This document shows positions 46,116 through 56,270 of a DNA stretch of 62,674 nucleotides, in pieces. The DNA lies in NCBI GenBank assembly GCA_001603595.1, contig LUZK01000007.1, forward strand, positions 1 through 62,674, in the 5' to 3' direction. The DNA comes from Bacteroidales bacterium Bact_19. GTDB lineage: Bacteria > Bacteroidota > Bacteroidia > Bacteroidales > ML635J-15. Within the stretch, counting starts at the first letter, position 1. Each line of letters starts with the position of its first letter. The translations under genes were made by a program, and so were the position numbers. The notes under the pieces were generated by a model. That model had not been told where the DNA came from and ran no database searches. It worked only from the letters and a program-made list of their open reading frames with translations.

Positions 46116-46403
46116 ATGGCAAAAAGAAGAGAATTAAAAAAAGACATTGGCTACTTAACATCTCAGGTTATTGAAGATTGTTTGTTGTATATTGAGTTTA
46201 ATCCTAAAGCTGACCAGAAAGCTGTTGCTGAAATAATCAACAAAATAATTCTTAAACAGAATGATGTTTTTGCTGAAATCAATAAACCCACAAGCAAAAT
46301 CAATACTAAAGCAGTAAAATCAAATTATAAACAAATTGTATTTACTTTTCTTGACACGGTTAATTCTTGCTACGAAGAATTGAGTAAATTGCCGAGAGAT
46401 TAA
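46116..46403 (+). CDS. Small conserved alpha-helical protein, unknown function
   Basis: The 95-residue product is predicted helical with a basic N-terminus (MAKRRELKKDIGYL) and no signal peptide or membrane segment. It resembles a small Bacteroidetes family of unknown function. It overlaps the following metallopeptidase by one base (TAATG) and is likely co-translated with it. The -7 element TACTTTTG lies 18 bases upstream (46091-46098), with no clear -33 partner. It is the first gene of a two-gene unit. Confidence 0.65.
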   Translation: MAKRRELKKDIGYLTSQVIEDCLLYIEFNPKADQKAVAEIINKIILKQNDVFAEINKPTSKINTKAVKSNYKQIVFTFLDTVNSCYEELSKLPRD

Positions 46404-47140
46404 TGCAAAAAACATTTTCTTTTCCTGATATTGGGATAGTAAAAGTAACTAAAAAACGGCAGGTCCGAAATTTGACAATTCGGGTAAAGTCCTCTGATGA
46501 AGTTGCAGTTACTATTCCATTTTTAGTTTCTTACGAAACTGCTTTAAGTTTTGTAAGAAAAAACATCGCATGGATAAAAGAGAAACAGGCTTCATACAAA
46601 AATGCTAAAAATCAATTATTTAGTCCGGATACAATATTTAGGACAAGAAAATATCAATTGAGATTTATTTCAGGAAATTACAAAAATATACATTCCCGAA
46701 TTACAAACTCCGAAATAAAAATTCTTTATCCTGAGGATTTTAAAGATTTTGAAAATAAAAGTTTTCAGAAATTTATTAAGAAAACAATATTAAAAGCCTT
46801 AAAAATCGAAGCAGAAGAATTCTTGCTGCCAAAAATCGAAAGTTTATCAAAAAAACACAATTTGCCTTACAACACTGCCAAAATTGGTTATGGAAAACAA
46901 AGATTGGGATGGTGTAATGCACAAAACGACATTTCGTTATCGGCAATTTTAGTTTTACTGCCGGAACACTTAATTGATTACATAATACTGCATGAGTTAA
47001 GCCATACAAAACAAAAAAATCATTCAAAAGAATTTTACAAACTTCTGAATGATTTAACCGATAATAATGTTGCAATCTATAAAAGGGGAATCCGCAATTT
47101 TAAATTTTCGATTGTTCCCGGAGATTACAGATATAATTAG
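46403..47140 (+). CDS. YgjP/SprT-like zinc metallopeptidase
   Basis: The 245-residue protein shows the YgjP-like (DUF45) layout: an N-terminal beta-helical region (about 1-110) and a zincin core with HELSH (His197, Glu198, His201) and the third ligand His207 in HTKQKNH. A conserved [21 protein letters not shown]-type segment sits before it (about 161-180). Members are zinc-dependent, often tied to protein or DNA-damage processing, but most are untested. It overlaps the preceding small gene by one base and the convergent efp by four bases at its end. Confidence 0.85.
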   Translation: MQKTFSFPDIGIVKVTKKRQVRNLTIRVKSSDEVAVTIPFLVSYETALSFVRKNIAWIKEKQASYKNAKNQLFSPDTIFRTRKYQLRFISGNYKNIHSRITNSEIKILYPEDFKDFENKSFQKFIKKTILKALKIEAEEFLLPKIESLSKKHNLPYNTAKIGYGKQRLGWCNAQNDISLSAILVLLPEHLIDYIILHELSHTKQKNHSKEFYKLLNDLTDNNVAIYKRGIRNFKFSIVPGDYRYN

Positions 47141-47703
47141 TCTTTTACTCTTTCAACGTATTCTCCGGTTCTGGTATCAACTTTAATTTTATCGCCAATT
47201 TCCACAAAAATAGGAACCATAACCTTAGCACCGGTATCAATAGTTGCGGGCTTCAATGTATTAGTAGCTGTATCGCCTTTTAATCCGGGTTCGGTATAAG
47301 TTACTTCAGCATTGATAAAATCCGGCAATTCGCAGTTTAGAGGTGTTTCATTTTCTGCATGGAAAAGAATTTCCACAGGTTGACCTTCTTTTAAATATTC
47401 AACACCGTCAATCAGCGATTCTTCTAAAGTTATCTGTTCGTAAGTTTCCATGTGCATAAAATGATATCCGAGTTCGTCGTTATATAAAAATTGATAAGGA
47501 CGTCTTTCAACTCTGATAACATCAATTTTTACACCTGCATTAAAAGTATTCTCAATCACTCTGCCGTTTTCTAAACTTTTAAGTTTTGTACGAACAAAAG
47601 CTCCGCCTTTGCCGGGTTTTACATGTTGAAAATAAACAATTTTGTATGGTTTCCCGTTAAATTCGATTGTTAAACCGTTTCTTATATCTGCAGTTGTTGC
47701 CAT
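47137..47703 (-). CDS. efp: Translation elongation factor P
   Basis: The 188-residue protein has the three beta-barrel EF-P layout and the tip loop [14 protein letters not shown] with Lys32 at the site that is modified in many bacteria. EF-P relieves ribosome stalling at polyproline stretches. No YjeA/EpmA-type modifier is in the window. A -7 element TATCTTTG lies upstream on the minus strand at 47729-47736. The stop codon overlaps the end of the convergent metallopeptidase gene by four bases. Confidence 0.96.
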   Translation of the reverse strand: MATTADIRNGLTIEFNGKPYKIVYFQHVKPGKGGAFVRTKLKSLENGRVIENTFNAGVKIDVIRVERRPYQFLYNDELGYHFMHMETYEQITLEESLIDGVEYLKEGQPVEILFHAENETPLNCELPDFINAEVTYTEPGLKGDTATNTLKPATIDTGAKVMVPIFVEIGDKIKVDTRTGEYVERVKD

Positions 47704-47917
47704 AAAAATATTATTTTTAAAATTTTTGCAAAGATATATTAAATTTCAAAACTACATATACCGATATAAAAAATACTGAAATTAGGATTATTATCCTTAT
47801 CATATCACTGTGAATTGTGAATGTAGGTTAAGCAAAAACAGATATTCAATTGAAATTTTTTCAAGATTTTGATTCTCAAAAAATGATAATTAAATTTTTA
47901 GAAAATAATTGACAGTT

Positions 47918-47950
47918 TTTGTTTAAATTTGTCAATAAGTTTTATTTTTG
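47918..47950 (+). promoter_or_regulatory. Promoter of the PKD-domain secreted protein
   Basis: TTTG at 47918-47921 and TATTTTTG at 47943-47950, 21 bases apart, fit the Bacteroidetes consensus. They place transcription start shortly before the chosen start at 47980 and argue against the earlier TTG start at 47929, which lies within the promoter. Confidence 0.6.
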
Positions 47951-47979
47951 TATCATACAATTTAAGAAGTTATTTTAAT

Positions 47980-49965
47980 ATGAAATATAATTTGAAATTA
48001 GTCGGTATAGTATTTTTTATAATTTTATCGTTTTCCATTAAAGTAAATTCACAACAATTAACAGCATCATTTTTGGCTTCGGCTTATGAAATATCAGCGG
48101 GAGAATGTGTGAATTTTACGGATATGAGTACAGGAAACCCCACCGGTTGGCTATGGAGTTTTCCGGGCTCCGAAACACCTACATCAACTGTTAAGAATCC
48201 ACAGAATATATGTTATTATACTCCCGGTACTTATGATGTAATTCTCGAAGTTCAGAACGCCACGAATGTAGCAAGTACCTCCATAACTGGATGTATTACA
48301 GTTCTCCCAAATACCAGCACACCAATAGCAAATTTTGTTGCGGATTACACCACTGTCCCTGTAGGAATTGGAGTTAACTTTACCAATCTTTCTCAAAACG
48401 GGCCTTTTGTATCTTATGCTTGGTCTTTTCCGGGAGGAATTCCCAGTCAGTCAAATGATGAAACTCCTGTTCCAGTAGTATATACTCAAACAGGAACATA
48501 CAATGTTGAACTCCGCGTTGAAGATGAAAACGGTCAACAAAGTGTTAAGTTACGTCAAAATTACATCAAAGTTGTTCCCCAGGCTACAGTTCCCCCTGTT
48601 GCAAATTTCGTTGCGGACCGCACTATAATACAACCCGGAGACTACATAAATTTCAGAGATTTAAGCACGGGAACACCCTACATTTGGAAATGGCATTTCG
48701 AAGGTGGTTCGCCATCAACTTCTAATTTGCAAAATCCAACCGGAATTTTATACGCGATGCCCGGAACATATGATGTAATGCTGATTGTAGAAAGCAACAA
48801 AGGAATTGATACTTTAGTAAAACCCGATTATATTCTTGTATCGACAACCGACCCTTGTGTTACTATGCCTAAAGCCGATTTTGTCGCAAATCAGAGATTA
48901 ATCAGGTCAGGAACAAGAGTTTTTTTCGAAAACAGATCAACAAATCTCCCAACAACTTCAAACTGGTATTTTCAAGGAGGATATCCAACATATTCAGCAA
49001 CTGCTAACCCATTGAACGGTGTTGAATATAATCTGGCAGGATTTTTTGATGTTTCTTTATCAGTTAATAACGCTTGCGGTTCAGATTATTTATATAAGGA
49101 CGACTATATCCTTGTTTTCTCGGGACCGGTTGAAAAATATTGCGACACTATCAGCAATGTAGGTCCAAACGAATCCATCGTGAGTCCAACACTTGCTGGC
49201 AGTTGGGGTAGAATTGGAGGACACAACGGACAAAGAATCAAAATTTATGCCGACAAATACGAGCAGCATTCATTTACTCAGATTGATGCATTATTTGTTC
49301 CAATTGTAAAAGCAAAAGGAGCAACCTACAACAGCAAGGTGAAATTTATCATTTGGCTTGGAAATACTACCTATCCTGATTCAATAATCTGGCAAAAGGA
49401 TGTTTTTATTAGAAATCTTTCCGAAAATTTCTTTAACACCATCGAAATAAATCCCCCGCTACAAATAGAAGGTCCTTTCTTCGCAGGATATCAACTTACC
49501 TACTACGACACTAATAACGATGGAATTCAGGATGATGAAGAAGTTGCTGTTAGCATAGTTCAGGACAGAAATTATCCAACCGCACATAATACTTTGTTTG
49601 TAAATTCAAACAATCAGTGGACAACAGCCACTGCTAAATTCGGAATCAAAACTTCGAGTGCAATGCGTATTGCTACCTGTATTGTTGATGTTGAAGAAAT
49701 TAAACTCAGAGAAAACTTAACAGTATATCCAAATCCGGCATCAGATTTTATTAAAATTAACCTCGGCGAAAATTTATATGCCAAAGAATTTTCGGTTAAA
49801 ATTTTTGATTTGACCGGCCGGGTTATTAAGTCCTCGCAACATTATAATGTTCTCGAAGAAATTGAAATCAATACTTCAGATTTTAATTCCGGATTATATC
49901 TTGTTCAAATGGACATTGACGGGAAAAGAATCTCACGAAGGATAATGATTTCAAAATCTTATTAA
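47980..49965 (+). CDS. T9SS-secreted multi-PKD-domain protein
   Basis: From the ATG at 47980 the product is 661 residues with a signal peptide (ending SIKVNS). Four PKD-type domains (about 22-95, 110-200, 210-290 and 300-375) show the motif [27 protein letters not shown] followed by GTYDVxLxVE. A jelly-roll-like region (about 385-560) follows, and a type A T9SS sorting domain begins near 573 ([11 protein letters not shown] to the end). It is likely a surface adhesin or glycan-binding protein. Its stop overlaps the rnhA start by one base (TAATG). Confidence 0.85.
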   Translation: MKYNLKLVGIVFFIILSFSIKVNSQQLTASFLASAYEISAGECVNFTDMSTGNPTGWLWSFPGSETPTSTVKNPQNICYYTPGTYDVILEVQNATNVASTSITGCITVLPNTSTPIANFVADYTTVPVGIGVNFTNLSQNGPFVSYAWSFPGGIPSQSNDETPVPVVYTQTGTYNVELRVEDENGQQSVKLRQNYIKVVPQATVPPVANFVADRTIIQPGDYINFRDLSTGTPYIWKWHFEGGSPSTSNLQNPTGILYAMPGTYDVMLIVESNKGIDTLVKPDYILVSTTDPCVTMPKADFVANQRLIRSGTRVFFENRSTNLPTTSNWYFQGGYPTYSATANPLNGVEYNLAGFFDVSLSVNNACGSDYLYKDDYILVFSGPVEKYCDTISNVGPNESIVSPTLAGSWGRIGGHNGQRIKIYADKYEQHSFTQIDALFVPIVKAKGATYNSKVKFIIWLGNTTYPDSIIWQKDVFIRNLSENFFNTIEINPPLQIEGPFFAGYQLTYYDTNNDGIQDDEEVAVSIVQDRNYPTAHNTLFVNSNNQWTTATAKFGIKTSSAMRIATCIVDVEEIKLRENLTVYPNPASDFIKINLGENLYAKEFSVKIFDLTGRVIKSSQHYNVLEEIEINTSDFNSGLYLVQMDIDGKRISRRIMISKSY

Positions 49966-50459
49966 TGTTGGATTCCCCGGTTGTTGAAATTTATACAGAC
50001 GGAGCAGCCTCCGGAAATCCCGGTCCGGGAGGTTATGGTATTGTTTTAAAATCAGGTAAGCATAGAAAAGAACTTTCGGGAGGTTTTCGTAAAACAACCA
50101 ATAACAGAATGGAATTGCTGGCTGTTATAATTGCTCTCGAATCGCTCAAAAAACCAAATTGTAATGTTACTGTATATACAGATTCAAAATATGTTTCCGA
50201 TGCTTTTAATTTAGGCTGGATTGAAAGATGGAAAAGAAAAAATTTCAAAAAAGTTAAAAATCCGGATTTGTGGCATCGCCTCCTTAAAGTTATTAACAAT
50301 CATAATGTAAAATTTGTTTGGGTAAAAGGACATGCCGATAATCCAGAAAATAACTTATGCGACAAACTTGCAGTTCAAGCCTCTAAACAAGCTAATTTGC
50401 CTGCAGATGAATATTATGAAACCTTAATTGAAAATCCACAAAACACTCTTGATTTTTAA
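49965..50459 (+). CDS. rnhA: Ribonuclease HI
   Basis: The 164-residue enzyme degrades the RNA strand of RNA:DNA hybrids. The four carboxylates are Asp12 ([14 protein letters not shown]), Glu50 (NNRMELLA), Asp73 (VYTDSKYV) and Asp133 (NLCDKLA), with His123 in VKGHADN. Length and motif spacing match the E. coli type, including the basic protrusion near 83-98 ([16 protein letters not shown]). It is translationally coupled to the preceding secreted-protein gene (TAATG), an unusual partner, and is followed by a 93-base gap before the next giant protein. Confidence 0.95.
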   Translation: MLDSPVVEIYTDGAASGNPGPGGYGIVLKSGKHRKELSGGFRKTTNNRMELLAVIIALESLKKPNCNVTVYTDSKYVSDAFNLGWIERWKRKNFKKVKNPDLWHRLLKVINNHNVKFVWVKGHADNPENNLCDKLAVQASKQANLPADEYYETLIENPQNTLDF

Positions 50460-50552
50460 ATTCATTTTGTTTATAAAATATTACTTTCATTTATGCAAAT
50501 AACTAAAAAAATTTTTTATTTTGCTTGCCAACAAAAACTTAAAAGATTTATT

Positions 50553-53500
50553 ATGAAGCGTTTAAATTTCTTTTTCACTTTTGTTTTATTTTTTGTTATC
50601 AATATCAGTTTATTTTCACAAGTTCCCCAGATTACTCAACACCCGCTTAGTTTTACAAAATGTATAAACAATTCAGGCATTTTATCCGTAACTGCTACCG
50701 GACCTGATCTAACCTATCAATGGTTTAAAGATAATAATCCATTACTAGGCGAAACACAAAATCAGTTAATATTTCCATCATTACAAGTAAGCGACGAGGG
50801 AGAATATTTTTGTAGAGTAACAAATCCTAACGGTTTCGTTGACAGTTATATAGCTCAAGTTTTAGTTGCCGCCGAAGGCCCAACTATAAATGGCATATCC
50901 ACTGAATATGATTTAATCTGCGAGGGAGAAACAAATACATTTACTGCTGATTATTTAGGTCAATATGTCATTGGAAAATGGTATAGAGATTATTTTCAAG
51001 TAGGAGTTGGCCAACAATTAAATATTACTAATGCAACACAAAACCACGAAGGCAATTATTGGTTTGTTGCTGAGAATGCTTGCGGTACTGTAACTTCCTC
51101 GGAACTCTATCTTGAAGTTGCTGCCCCGATACAAATCTTAACCCAACCCCAAACTATGCATGTTTGTGAGGGCGAAGATGTAACTATTACCGTTCAAGTA
51201 ACAGGCGATTATATTGGTTATATCTGGTTGAAAAATGGGGAAATAATGCCTGCCGAACAATCCAATACCATTATAATTCCAAATGTTACTTATCCAAATA
51301 ATGATAATTATAAATTAGTAGTTTATAATTTGTGTAATTCAGATACGACTCTTGCAATTTACATAAACGTTAACACAGCTCCCAATATAGTTGGACAGCC
51401 ATTAAACTCGAGTGCCTGCGTGGGAAACGAAGTTACTTTATATGCTGTAGCAACATCCACAACAGAACCCAGCTATCAATGGTACAATACCGATACCGGT
51501 TTGATACCTGATGCTACAACTACTCAACTTAATGTAACATATCAACCAAACGACACTACCGGATATTATTGTGTGATAAGTAACATTTGCGGAACTGTTA
51601 CAACAGACACCGCAACAATTACGACAAAAATGCCTCCTCAAATAACACAACAACCTGTTGGAACAGAAGTTTGTACAGGAGAAAACATCTCCTTAATCGT
51701 TAAAGCAATTGGGACTGAACCAATGTATTTTCAATGGTTATTTAATAATGCTAATGTTTTCGGCAGTAATATTACGGGAGCACAAAACAATATAATATCA
51801 ATAAGTTCAATATTGCAAAGTCAGCAAGGATTTTATAAATGCCATGTTAGCAACGAATGCGGTTTTACTCAATCCGATGAAGTATTTGTAGCAGTAAATA
51901 TCCCCCCTGTAATTTTAGAACAACCACAAGACATTGAAATCTGCGAAGGTGGAAATATTTCTATTAATCTTTTGGCAACAGGAACAGAACCTTTAAGCTA
52001 TGAATGGCGAAAGACCGACACTAACGAAATATTCAGCACTACAGCACAACTTGTTTTTGAAAATGCCGAACCTTCGGTTTCGGGACAATATTTCTGTTCA
52101 GTAGCAAATATGTGCGGACAAATATCCACAAACACTTTCGATATTTTAGTAAAACAAAACGTAGAAATTATTACACAACCACAAGACGTTGAGGTTTGTT
52201 TAGGCGACTTTTTCGAACTAAACATAACAGCCTCAGGTACCGGACCTTTTGACTATTTGTGGTATCGCAATGGTTCGGCAGTATCTTCCGCGACATCTTC
52301 GGTTTATACTGTTACAAATGCTCAGGTTAATCAAAGCGGAGAGTATTTCTGCAGAGTATTTAACGACTGCGGGTATGAAGATTCTGACATTGCAATTGTA
52401 AATATTGGAACTGTTCCGGCAATTACATGGAATCCTGTAGGTTTTGACCTTTGCGAATTAGAACCTTTAAATCTTATCATGGATGCTCAGGGAGAAAATT
52501 TCAATTTACAATGGTATCATAACGACATCCCTATTACGGGAGCAACAGATACTGTTTTGAATATTCCTATGGTAAATTTATCTAATGCAGGGAGTTATTA
52601 TTGCCTTGCGTATAATGCTTGTGCAACCGTAAGTACCGATACAGTAACTATTGATATTTTCCCGGCTCCTTATGTTAATTTAGGTAACGATATTCATTTA
52701 TGTTCAGATGCTGGTTCTGTAACTTTAAGTGCCAACGGACAGTTTGAGCATTATAACTGGAATAACGGATACAGTTATCAACCAAGCATAGAGGTTTCCC
52801 AAACAGGAACATATATTCTCGAAGCTACAGGTAGCAATGGATGTAAAAACAGAGATACTATTGAAGTAGTTTACCATCCTTATCATACAATAATGTTTGG
52901 AGGCAGCGACATTATCGCCTGCGGACCATACACTTTAAATGCTGGTTCAGGAGCATATTCATATTCGTGGAATACAGGAGCAAATACTCCTACAATAACC
53001 GTAACCCAGACAGGTACATATAGCATTACTGTTACAGGAGATTATTTCGGATGTTCTTCAACCGAAAGCATATTTATTGAAGTAAGAGAACCTGTTATAA
53101 TAAATTTAGGTCCTGATTTATCAGCAAGAGTTGATTCATTTGTTAATATCGGGGTATCACCTAATTATTCTGAATATTTATGGAATACAGGTTTCACGGG
53201 CCCAATGCTTAGCGTTTACGGTTCTGTTTACGGAGTAGGAACTCACACTTTCTGGCTCACTGCAACAGGATATAACGGTTGTTCGGGAACAGATACCATA
53301 AAGGTAACTTTCACCCCACTCTCAAACATCGAAAGCGTTGATACAGAAAATATTATTTCGGTGTATCCTAATCCGGCAAAAGATTTTGTCAATGTTAAAT
53401 CTGAAGTTGATATCGTGAAATACTCTATCTATAATACTTTAGGCGAGCTTTTACAAAGTGAAACTATTAATAATAAAGATTTTGTTATAAAATTTACTAA

Positions 53501-53582
53501 TTTTGCACGCGGTCAATATGTAATAATTTTTGTTAATTCCGAGGGAGATTACTATTTGAATAAAATTGTAACTGAAAATTAA
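50553..53582 (+). CDS. T9SS-secreted protein of about eight Ig-like repeats
   Basis: From the ATG at 50553 the protein is 1,009 residues; a start 60 bases upstream would put a leader before the signal peptide (MKRLNFFFTFVLFFVINISL). About eight immunoglobulin-like repeats of 75-85 residues (about 22-700) share the signature QPQ...CxGxxxxLxVxAxGxxxxYQWxxN and end in GxYxCxVxNxCG, with paired cysteines. Two similar shorter repeats follow (about 700-920), then a type A T9SS sorting domain (SVYPNPAKDFVNVK to the end). It is likely a long extended surface adhesin. Its stop overlaps ftsX by one base. Confidence 0.85.
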   Translation: MKRLNFFFTFVLFFVINISLFSQVPQITQHPLSFTKCINNSGILSVTATGPDLTYQWFKDNNPLLGETQNQLIFPSLQVSDEGEYFCRVTNPNGFVDSYIAQVLVAAEGPTINGISTEYDLICEGETNTFTADYLGQYVIGKWYRDYFQVGVGQQLNITNATQNHEGNYWFVAENACGTVTSSELYLEVAAPIQILTQPQTMHVCEGEDVTITVQVTGDYIGYIWLKNGEIMPAEQSNTIIIPNVTYPNNDNYKLVVYNLCNSDTTLAIYINVNTAPNIVGQPLNSSACVGNEVTLYAVATSTTEPSYQWYNTDTGLIPDATTTQLNVTYQPNDTTGYYCVISNICGTVTTDTATITTKMPPQITQQPVGTEVCTGENISLIVKAIGTEPMYFQWLFNNANVFGSNITGAQNNIISISSILQSQQGFYKCHVSNECGFTQSDEVFVAVNIPPVILEQPQDIEICEGGNISINLLATGTEPLSYEWRKTDTNEIFSTTAQLVFENAEPSVSGQYFCSVANMCGQISTNTFDILVKQNVEIITQPQDVEVCLGDFFELNITASGTGPFDYLWYRNGSAVSSATSSVYTVTNAQVNQSGEYFCRVFNDCGYEDSDIAIVNIGTVPAITWNPVGFDLCELEPLNLIMDAQGENFNLQWYHNDIPITGATDTVLNIPMVNLSNAGSYYCLAYNACATVSTDTVTIDIFPAPYVNLGNDIHLCSDAGSVTLSANGQFEHYNWNNGYSYQPSIEVSQTGTYILEATGSNGCKNRDTIEVVYHPYHTIMFGGSDIIACGPYTLNAGSGAYSYSWNTGANTPTITVTQTGTYSITVTGDYFGCSSTESIFIEVREPVIINLGPDLSARVDSFVNIGVSPNYSEYLWNTGFTGPMLSVYGSVYGVGTHTFWLTATGYNGCSGTDTIKVTFTPLSNIESVDTENIISVYPNPAKDFVNVKSEVDIVKYSIYNTLGELLQSETINNKDFVIKFTNFARGQYVIIFVNSEGDYYLNKIVTEN

Positions 53583-54454
53583 TGAAAGAAAGCAAAATAC
53601 AAAATAAAATCAGAAGTGCTTATACAATATCTCTCATAAGCATCACAATGGTTTTATTATTACTTGGGATAATAGGCTTACTAATTTTAAATGCGGGTGT
53701 ATTATCAAAATACGTACGTGAAAATATCAGTTTCTCTGTGCTTATTCACGATAATATTAAAGAACCTGACATAAAACTTTTCAAAAAAACTCTCGACACA
53801 CAACATTTTGTTAAATCCACCGAATACATAAACAAAGATGATGCAGCAAAACAATTACAGGAAGAACTCGGTGAAGACTTTCTTCAAACACTCGGATATA
53901 ATCCCCTATCTCCCACCATCAATATTTATTTAAAATATGAATATGCCACTCCTGACAGCATAAAGAAAATTGAAACCTGGCTGCTTTCCAATACCGAAAT
54001 GGTTTCGGAGGTTGCATACCAACACAATTTAGTTCAACTGATAAATAATAACATTCGAAAAATAAGTATAATTCTTTTTTTCTTTGCTGCCATTTTTCTG
54101 GTAATTTCTTTTGCTCTCCTTAACAACACAGTAAGGTTGATGATATATTCAAAACGCTTTACAATAAACACAATGAAACTTGTTGGTGCAAAAAACACTT
54201 TTATCAGAAAGCCGTTTTTGATTTCTGGCTTAATCCAGGGATTTATGAGTTCTGTAATAGCACTTATAATACTTAGCTTTATAGTAAATTTTTACAACAA
54301 ACAACTTGGAGAAATGATAAGCCTTTTGAATTTGCAACATCTAATAATTCTCTATTTGATTATAACCTTTATTGGTATTTTTCTAACAATTATTTCAACT
54401 TATTTTAGTATAAATAAATATTTAAGATTAAAAACAAGCGAACTTTATTATTAA
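53582..54454 (+). CDS. ftsX: Cell-division protein FtsX
   Basis: The 290-residue protein has a short cytosolic N-terminus, a first membrane segment (about 22-40), a periplasmic loop (about 40-160; KDDAAKQLQEELGEDFLQTLGYNPLSP), and three C-terminal segments (about 168-190, 215-240 and 262-282), the layout of FtsX. With FtsE it controls septal amidases. FtsE is not encoded here. It overlaps the preceding secreted-protein gene by one base (TAATG), and the DUF3098, uppP and truB genes follow. Confidence 0.92.
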   Translation: MKESKIQNKIRSAYTISLISITMVLLLLGIIGLLILNAGVLSKYVRENISFSVLIHDNIKEPDIKLFKKTLDTQHFVKSTEYINKDDAAKQLQEELGEDFLQTLGYNPLSPTINIYLKYEYATPDSIKKIETWLLSNTEMVSEVAYQHNLVQLINNNIRKISIILFFFAAIFLVISFALLNNTVRLMIYSKRFTINTMKLVGAKNTFIRKPFLISGLIQGFMSSVIALIILSFIVNFYNKQLGEMISLLNLQHLIILYLIITFIGIFLTIISTYFSINKYLRLKTSELYY

Positions 54455-54465
54455 AAATACTCGAT

Positions 54466-54717
54466 ATGAGACAAAACGATGATAACAAAGGATTTGTGCT
54501 TCAAAAGGCTAATTACATTTTAATTGCAGTAGGATTTATTTTTATTCTAATAGGGTTTATCCTTTTATCAGGAGGAAAAAGTACTGACCCTAACGTCTTT
54601 AGCGAAGAAATATTCAACTTCAGAAGGATAACTCTTGCTCCTATTGTAATATTTTTAGGTTTTGTTATAGAAATTGTAGCCATACTTTACAAGCCCAAAT
54701 CAAAAAAAGAAGAATAA
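54466..54717 (+). CDS. DUF3098 small membrane protein
   Basis: The 83-residue protein has two membrane segments (about 16-35 and 53-74), with a short loop (SGGKSTDPNVFSEEIFNFRR) between them and a basic C-terminal tail (YKPKSKKEE). It matches the DUF3098 family, found almost only in Bacteroidetes between ftsX and uppP. No function is established. The neighbours are 11 bases upstream (ftsX) and 3 bases downstream (uppP), so it is probably part of an envelope-division operon. Confidence 0.88.
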   Translation: MRQNDDNKGFVLQKANYILIAVGFIFILIGFILLSGGKSTDPNVFSEEIFNFRRITLAPIVIFLGFVIEIVAILYKPKSKKEE

Positions 54718-54720
54718 AAA

Positions 54721-55509
54721 ATGGAATGGTTCGAAGCTTTAGTTCTTGGATTAATTCAAGGACTTACAGAATTTTTACCTGTAAGTAGCAGTGCACATCT
54801 CGAAATAACAAAAAACTTATTCGGAATTTCCGGCGAAGAAAATCTTTATTTTAGTGTATTAGTTCACGGGGGTACTGTATTAAGCACTCTGGTTGTTTTT
54901 CGTAAAGAAATAATTCAACTGGCTGCAGGGGCTTTCAAATTTAAGTATAACGAAGAAACAGATTATATTTTAAAAATTGCGGTATCTACCATACCTGTTT
55001 TTATCATTGGAATATTTTTCAAAGACTATATTGAAAGCTTCTTTGACGGAGAAAGTTTGGTATTTGTAGGCTCCATGCTTTTAATTACAGCATTGATTTT
55101 AACATTTACTTTTTTTTACAAACCAAAAAGACAGAGAAAAATCAATTTTATTGATGCTTTTGTGATTGGGATTTCTCAGGCAATTGCTGTTTTGCCCGGG
55201 ATTTCTCGTTCGGGAGCAACTATTTCAACAGGATTGATTCTTGGAAACAACAAAAGCGAAGTGGCTCAGTTTTCATTTTTAATGGTTTTAATTCCAATTC
55301 TGGGAGAAAATTTTTTGTCAATAATCTCTAAAACTTATGACTCAGCATCAATACCGATGAGTTCTTTAATAATAGGGTTTTTGGCTTCATTTTTATCGGG
55401 ATTGTTTGCTTGTAAAGTTATGCTAAACATAGTAAGAAAAGGAAAGTTGATTTGGTTTGCAATATATTGTGCAATAGTAGGGTTAATAAGTATTTTCGTT
55501 TTAGGATAA
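54721..55509 (+). CDS. uppP: Undecaprenyl-diphosphatase UppP (BacA)
   Basis: The 262-residue integral membrane phosphatase recycles undecaprenyl pyrophosphate, the lipid carrier of peptidoglycan and other cell-wall polymers. Both signature motifs are present: LIQGLTEFLPVSSSAHLEI at 11-29 and PGISRSGATISTG at about 159-171. About eight membrane segments are seen. Its stop overlaps the truB start by one base (TAATG), so the two are coupled. Length and motifs are normal. Confidence 0.95.
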   Translation: MEWFEALVLGLIQGLTEFLPVSSSAHLEITKNLFGISGEENLYFSVLVHGGTVLSTLVVFRKEIIQLAAGAFKFKYNEETDYILKIAVSTIPVFIIGIFFKDYIESFFDGESLVFVGSMLLITALILTFTFFYKPKRQRKINFIDAFVIGISQAIAVLPGISRSGATISTGLILGNNKSEVAQFSFLMVLIPILGENFLSIISKTYDSASIPMSSLIIGFLASFLSGLFACKVMLNIVRKGKLIWFAIYCAIVGLISIFVLG

Positions 55510-56231
55510 TGATTGAAGTGTATAATTTTGACAGAGAACCCGATTTTTTAGCGGGGGAGGTAATATTATTTGATAAACCAAAAGATTGGTCATCTTTTGA
55601 TGTTGTTAATAAAATAAGATATTTAATAAGTGATTTTTTAAAAATCAAAAAAATAAAGGTAGGGCATGCAGGCACATTAGACCCGCTGGCTACAGGCTTA
55701 TTGATTCTCTGTACTGGAAAGTCAACTAAGCTTATAGAAGAACTTCAGGAAGGAGAAAAAATTTATAATGCAATCTTCCAACTTGGTGCAACCACTCCGT
55801 CTTATGACCTCGAAACTGAAATTGACCAATCTTTCGACTATTCTCATATTACTGAAAATCAAATAGTTGAAACCATAAACTCATTTTTGGGAGAAAGTAT
55901 GCAAATGCCCCCGGAATATTCTGCAATAAAAATCAAAGGTAAACGAGCTTACGAAATTAAACGTAAGGGCAGAGAACCAAAACTTGTTCATAAACCAATA
56001 AACATTAGCGAAATAAAAATAAATTCAATTAGCTTACCTTTTATAAACCTTACTATCACTTGCAGTAAAGGAACTTATATAAGATCAATTGCAAATGATT
56101 TCGGAAAAAGACTTGACAACGGGGCCTTTTTGTATTATCTTAGACGTTTGAAAAGTGGACAATTCGATGTAAAAAATGCTGTAGAAATAGAATTTTTTGA
56201 AAATTTTTTGAAAAAAATGAAACAAAATTGA
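55509..56231 (+). CDS. truB: tRNA pseudouridine(55) synthase TruB
   Basis: From the ATG at 55509, overlapping uppP by one base, the product is 240 residues, the usual bacterial length. An earlier start inside uppP would add an unlikely 19-residue leader. TruB makes pseudouridine 55 in the T loop of tRNAs. The catalytic Asp58 sits in GHAGTLDPLATGLL, with GEKIYNAIFQLG and the RSIANDFGKRL motif further on. The gene order ftsX-DUF3098-uppP-truB-queA is conserved in Bacteroidetes. It is followed 39 bases later by queA. Confidence 0.95.
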   Translation: MIEVYNFDREPDFLAGEVILFDKPKDWSSFDVVNKIRYLISDFLKIKKIKVGHAGTLDPLATGLLILCTGKSTKLIEELQEGEKIYNAIFQLGATTPSYDLETEIDQSFDYSHITENQIVETINSFLGESMQMPPEYSAIKIKGKRAYEIKRKGREPKLVHKPINISEIKINSISLPFINLTITCSKGTYIRSIANDFGKRLDNGAFLYYLRRLKSGQFDVKNAVEIEFFENFLKKMKQN

Positions 56232-56270
56232 AATATATCTGTATAAACTCTAGCTTTAAAAATAAAAGAT

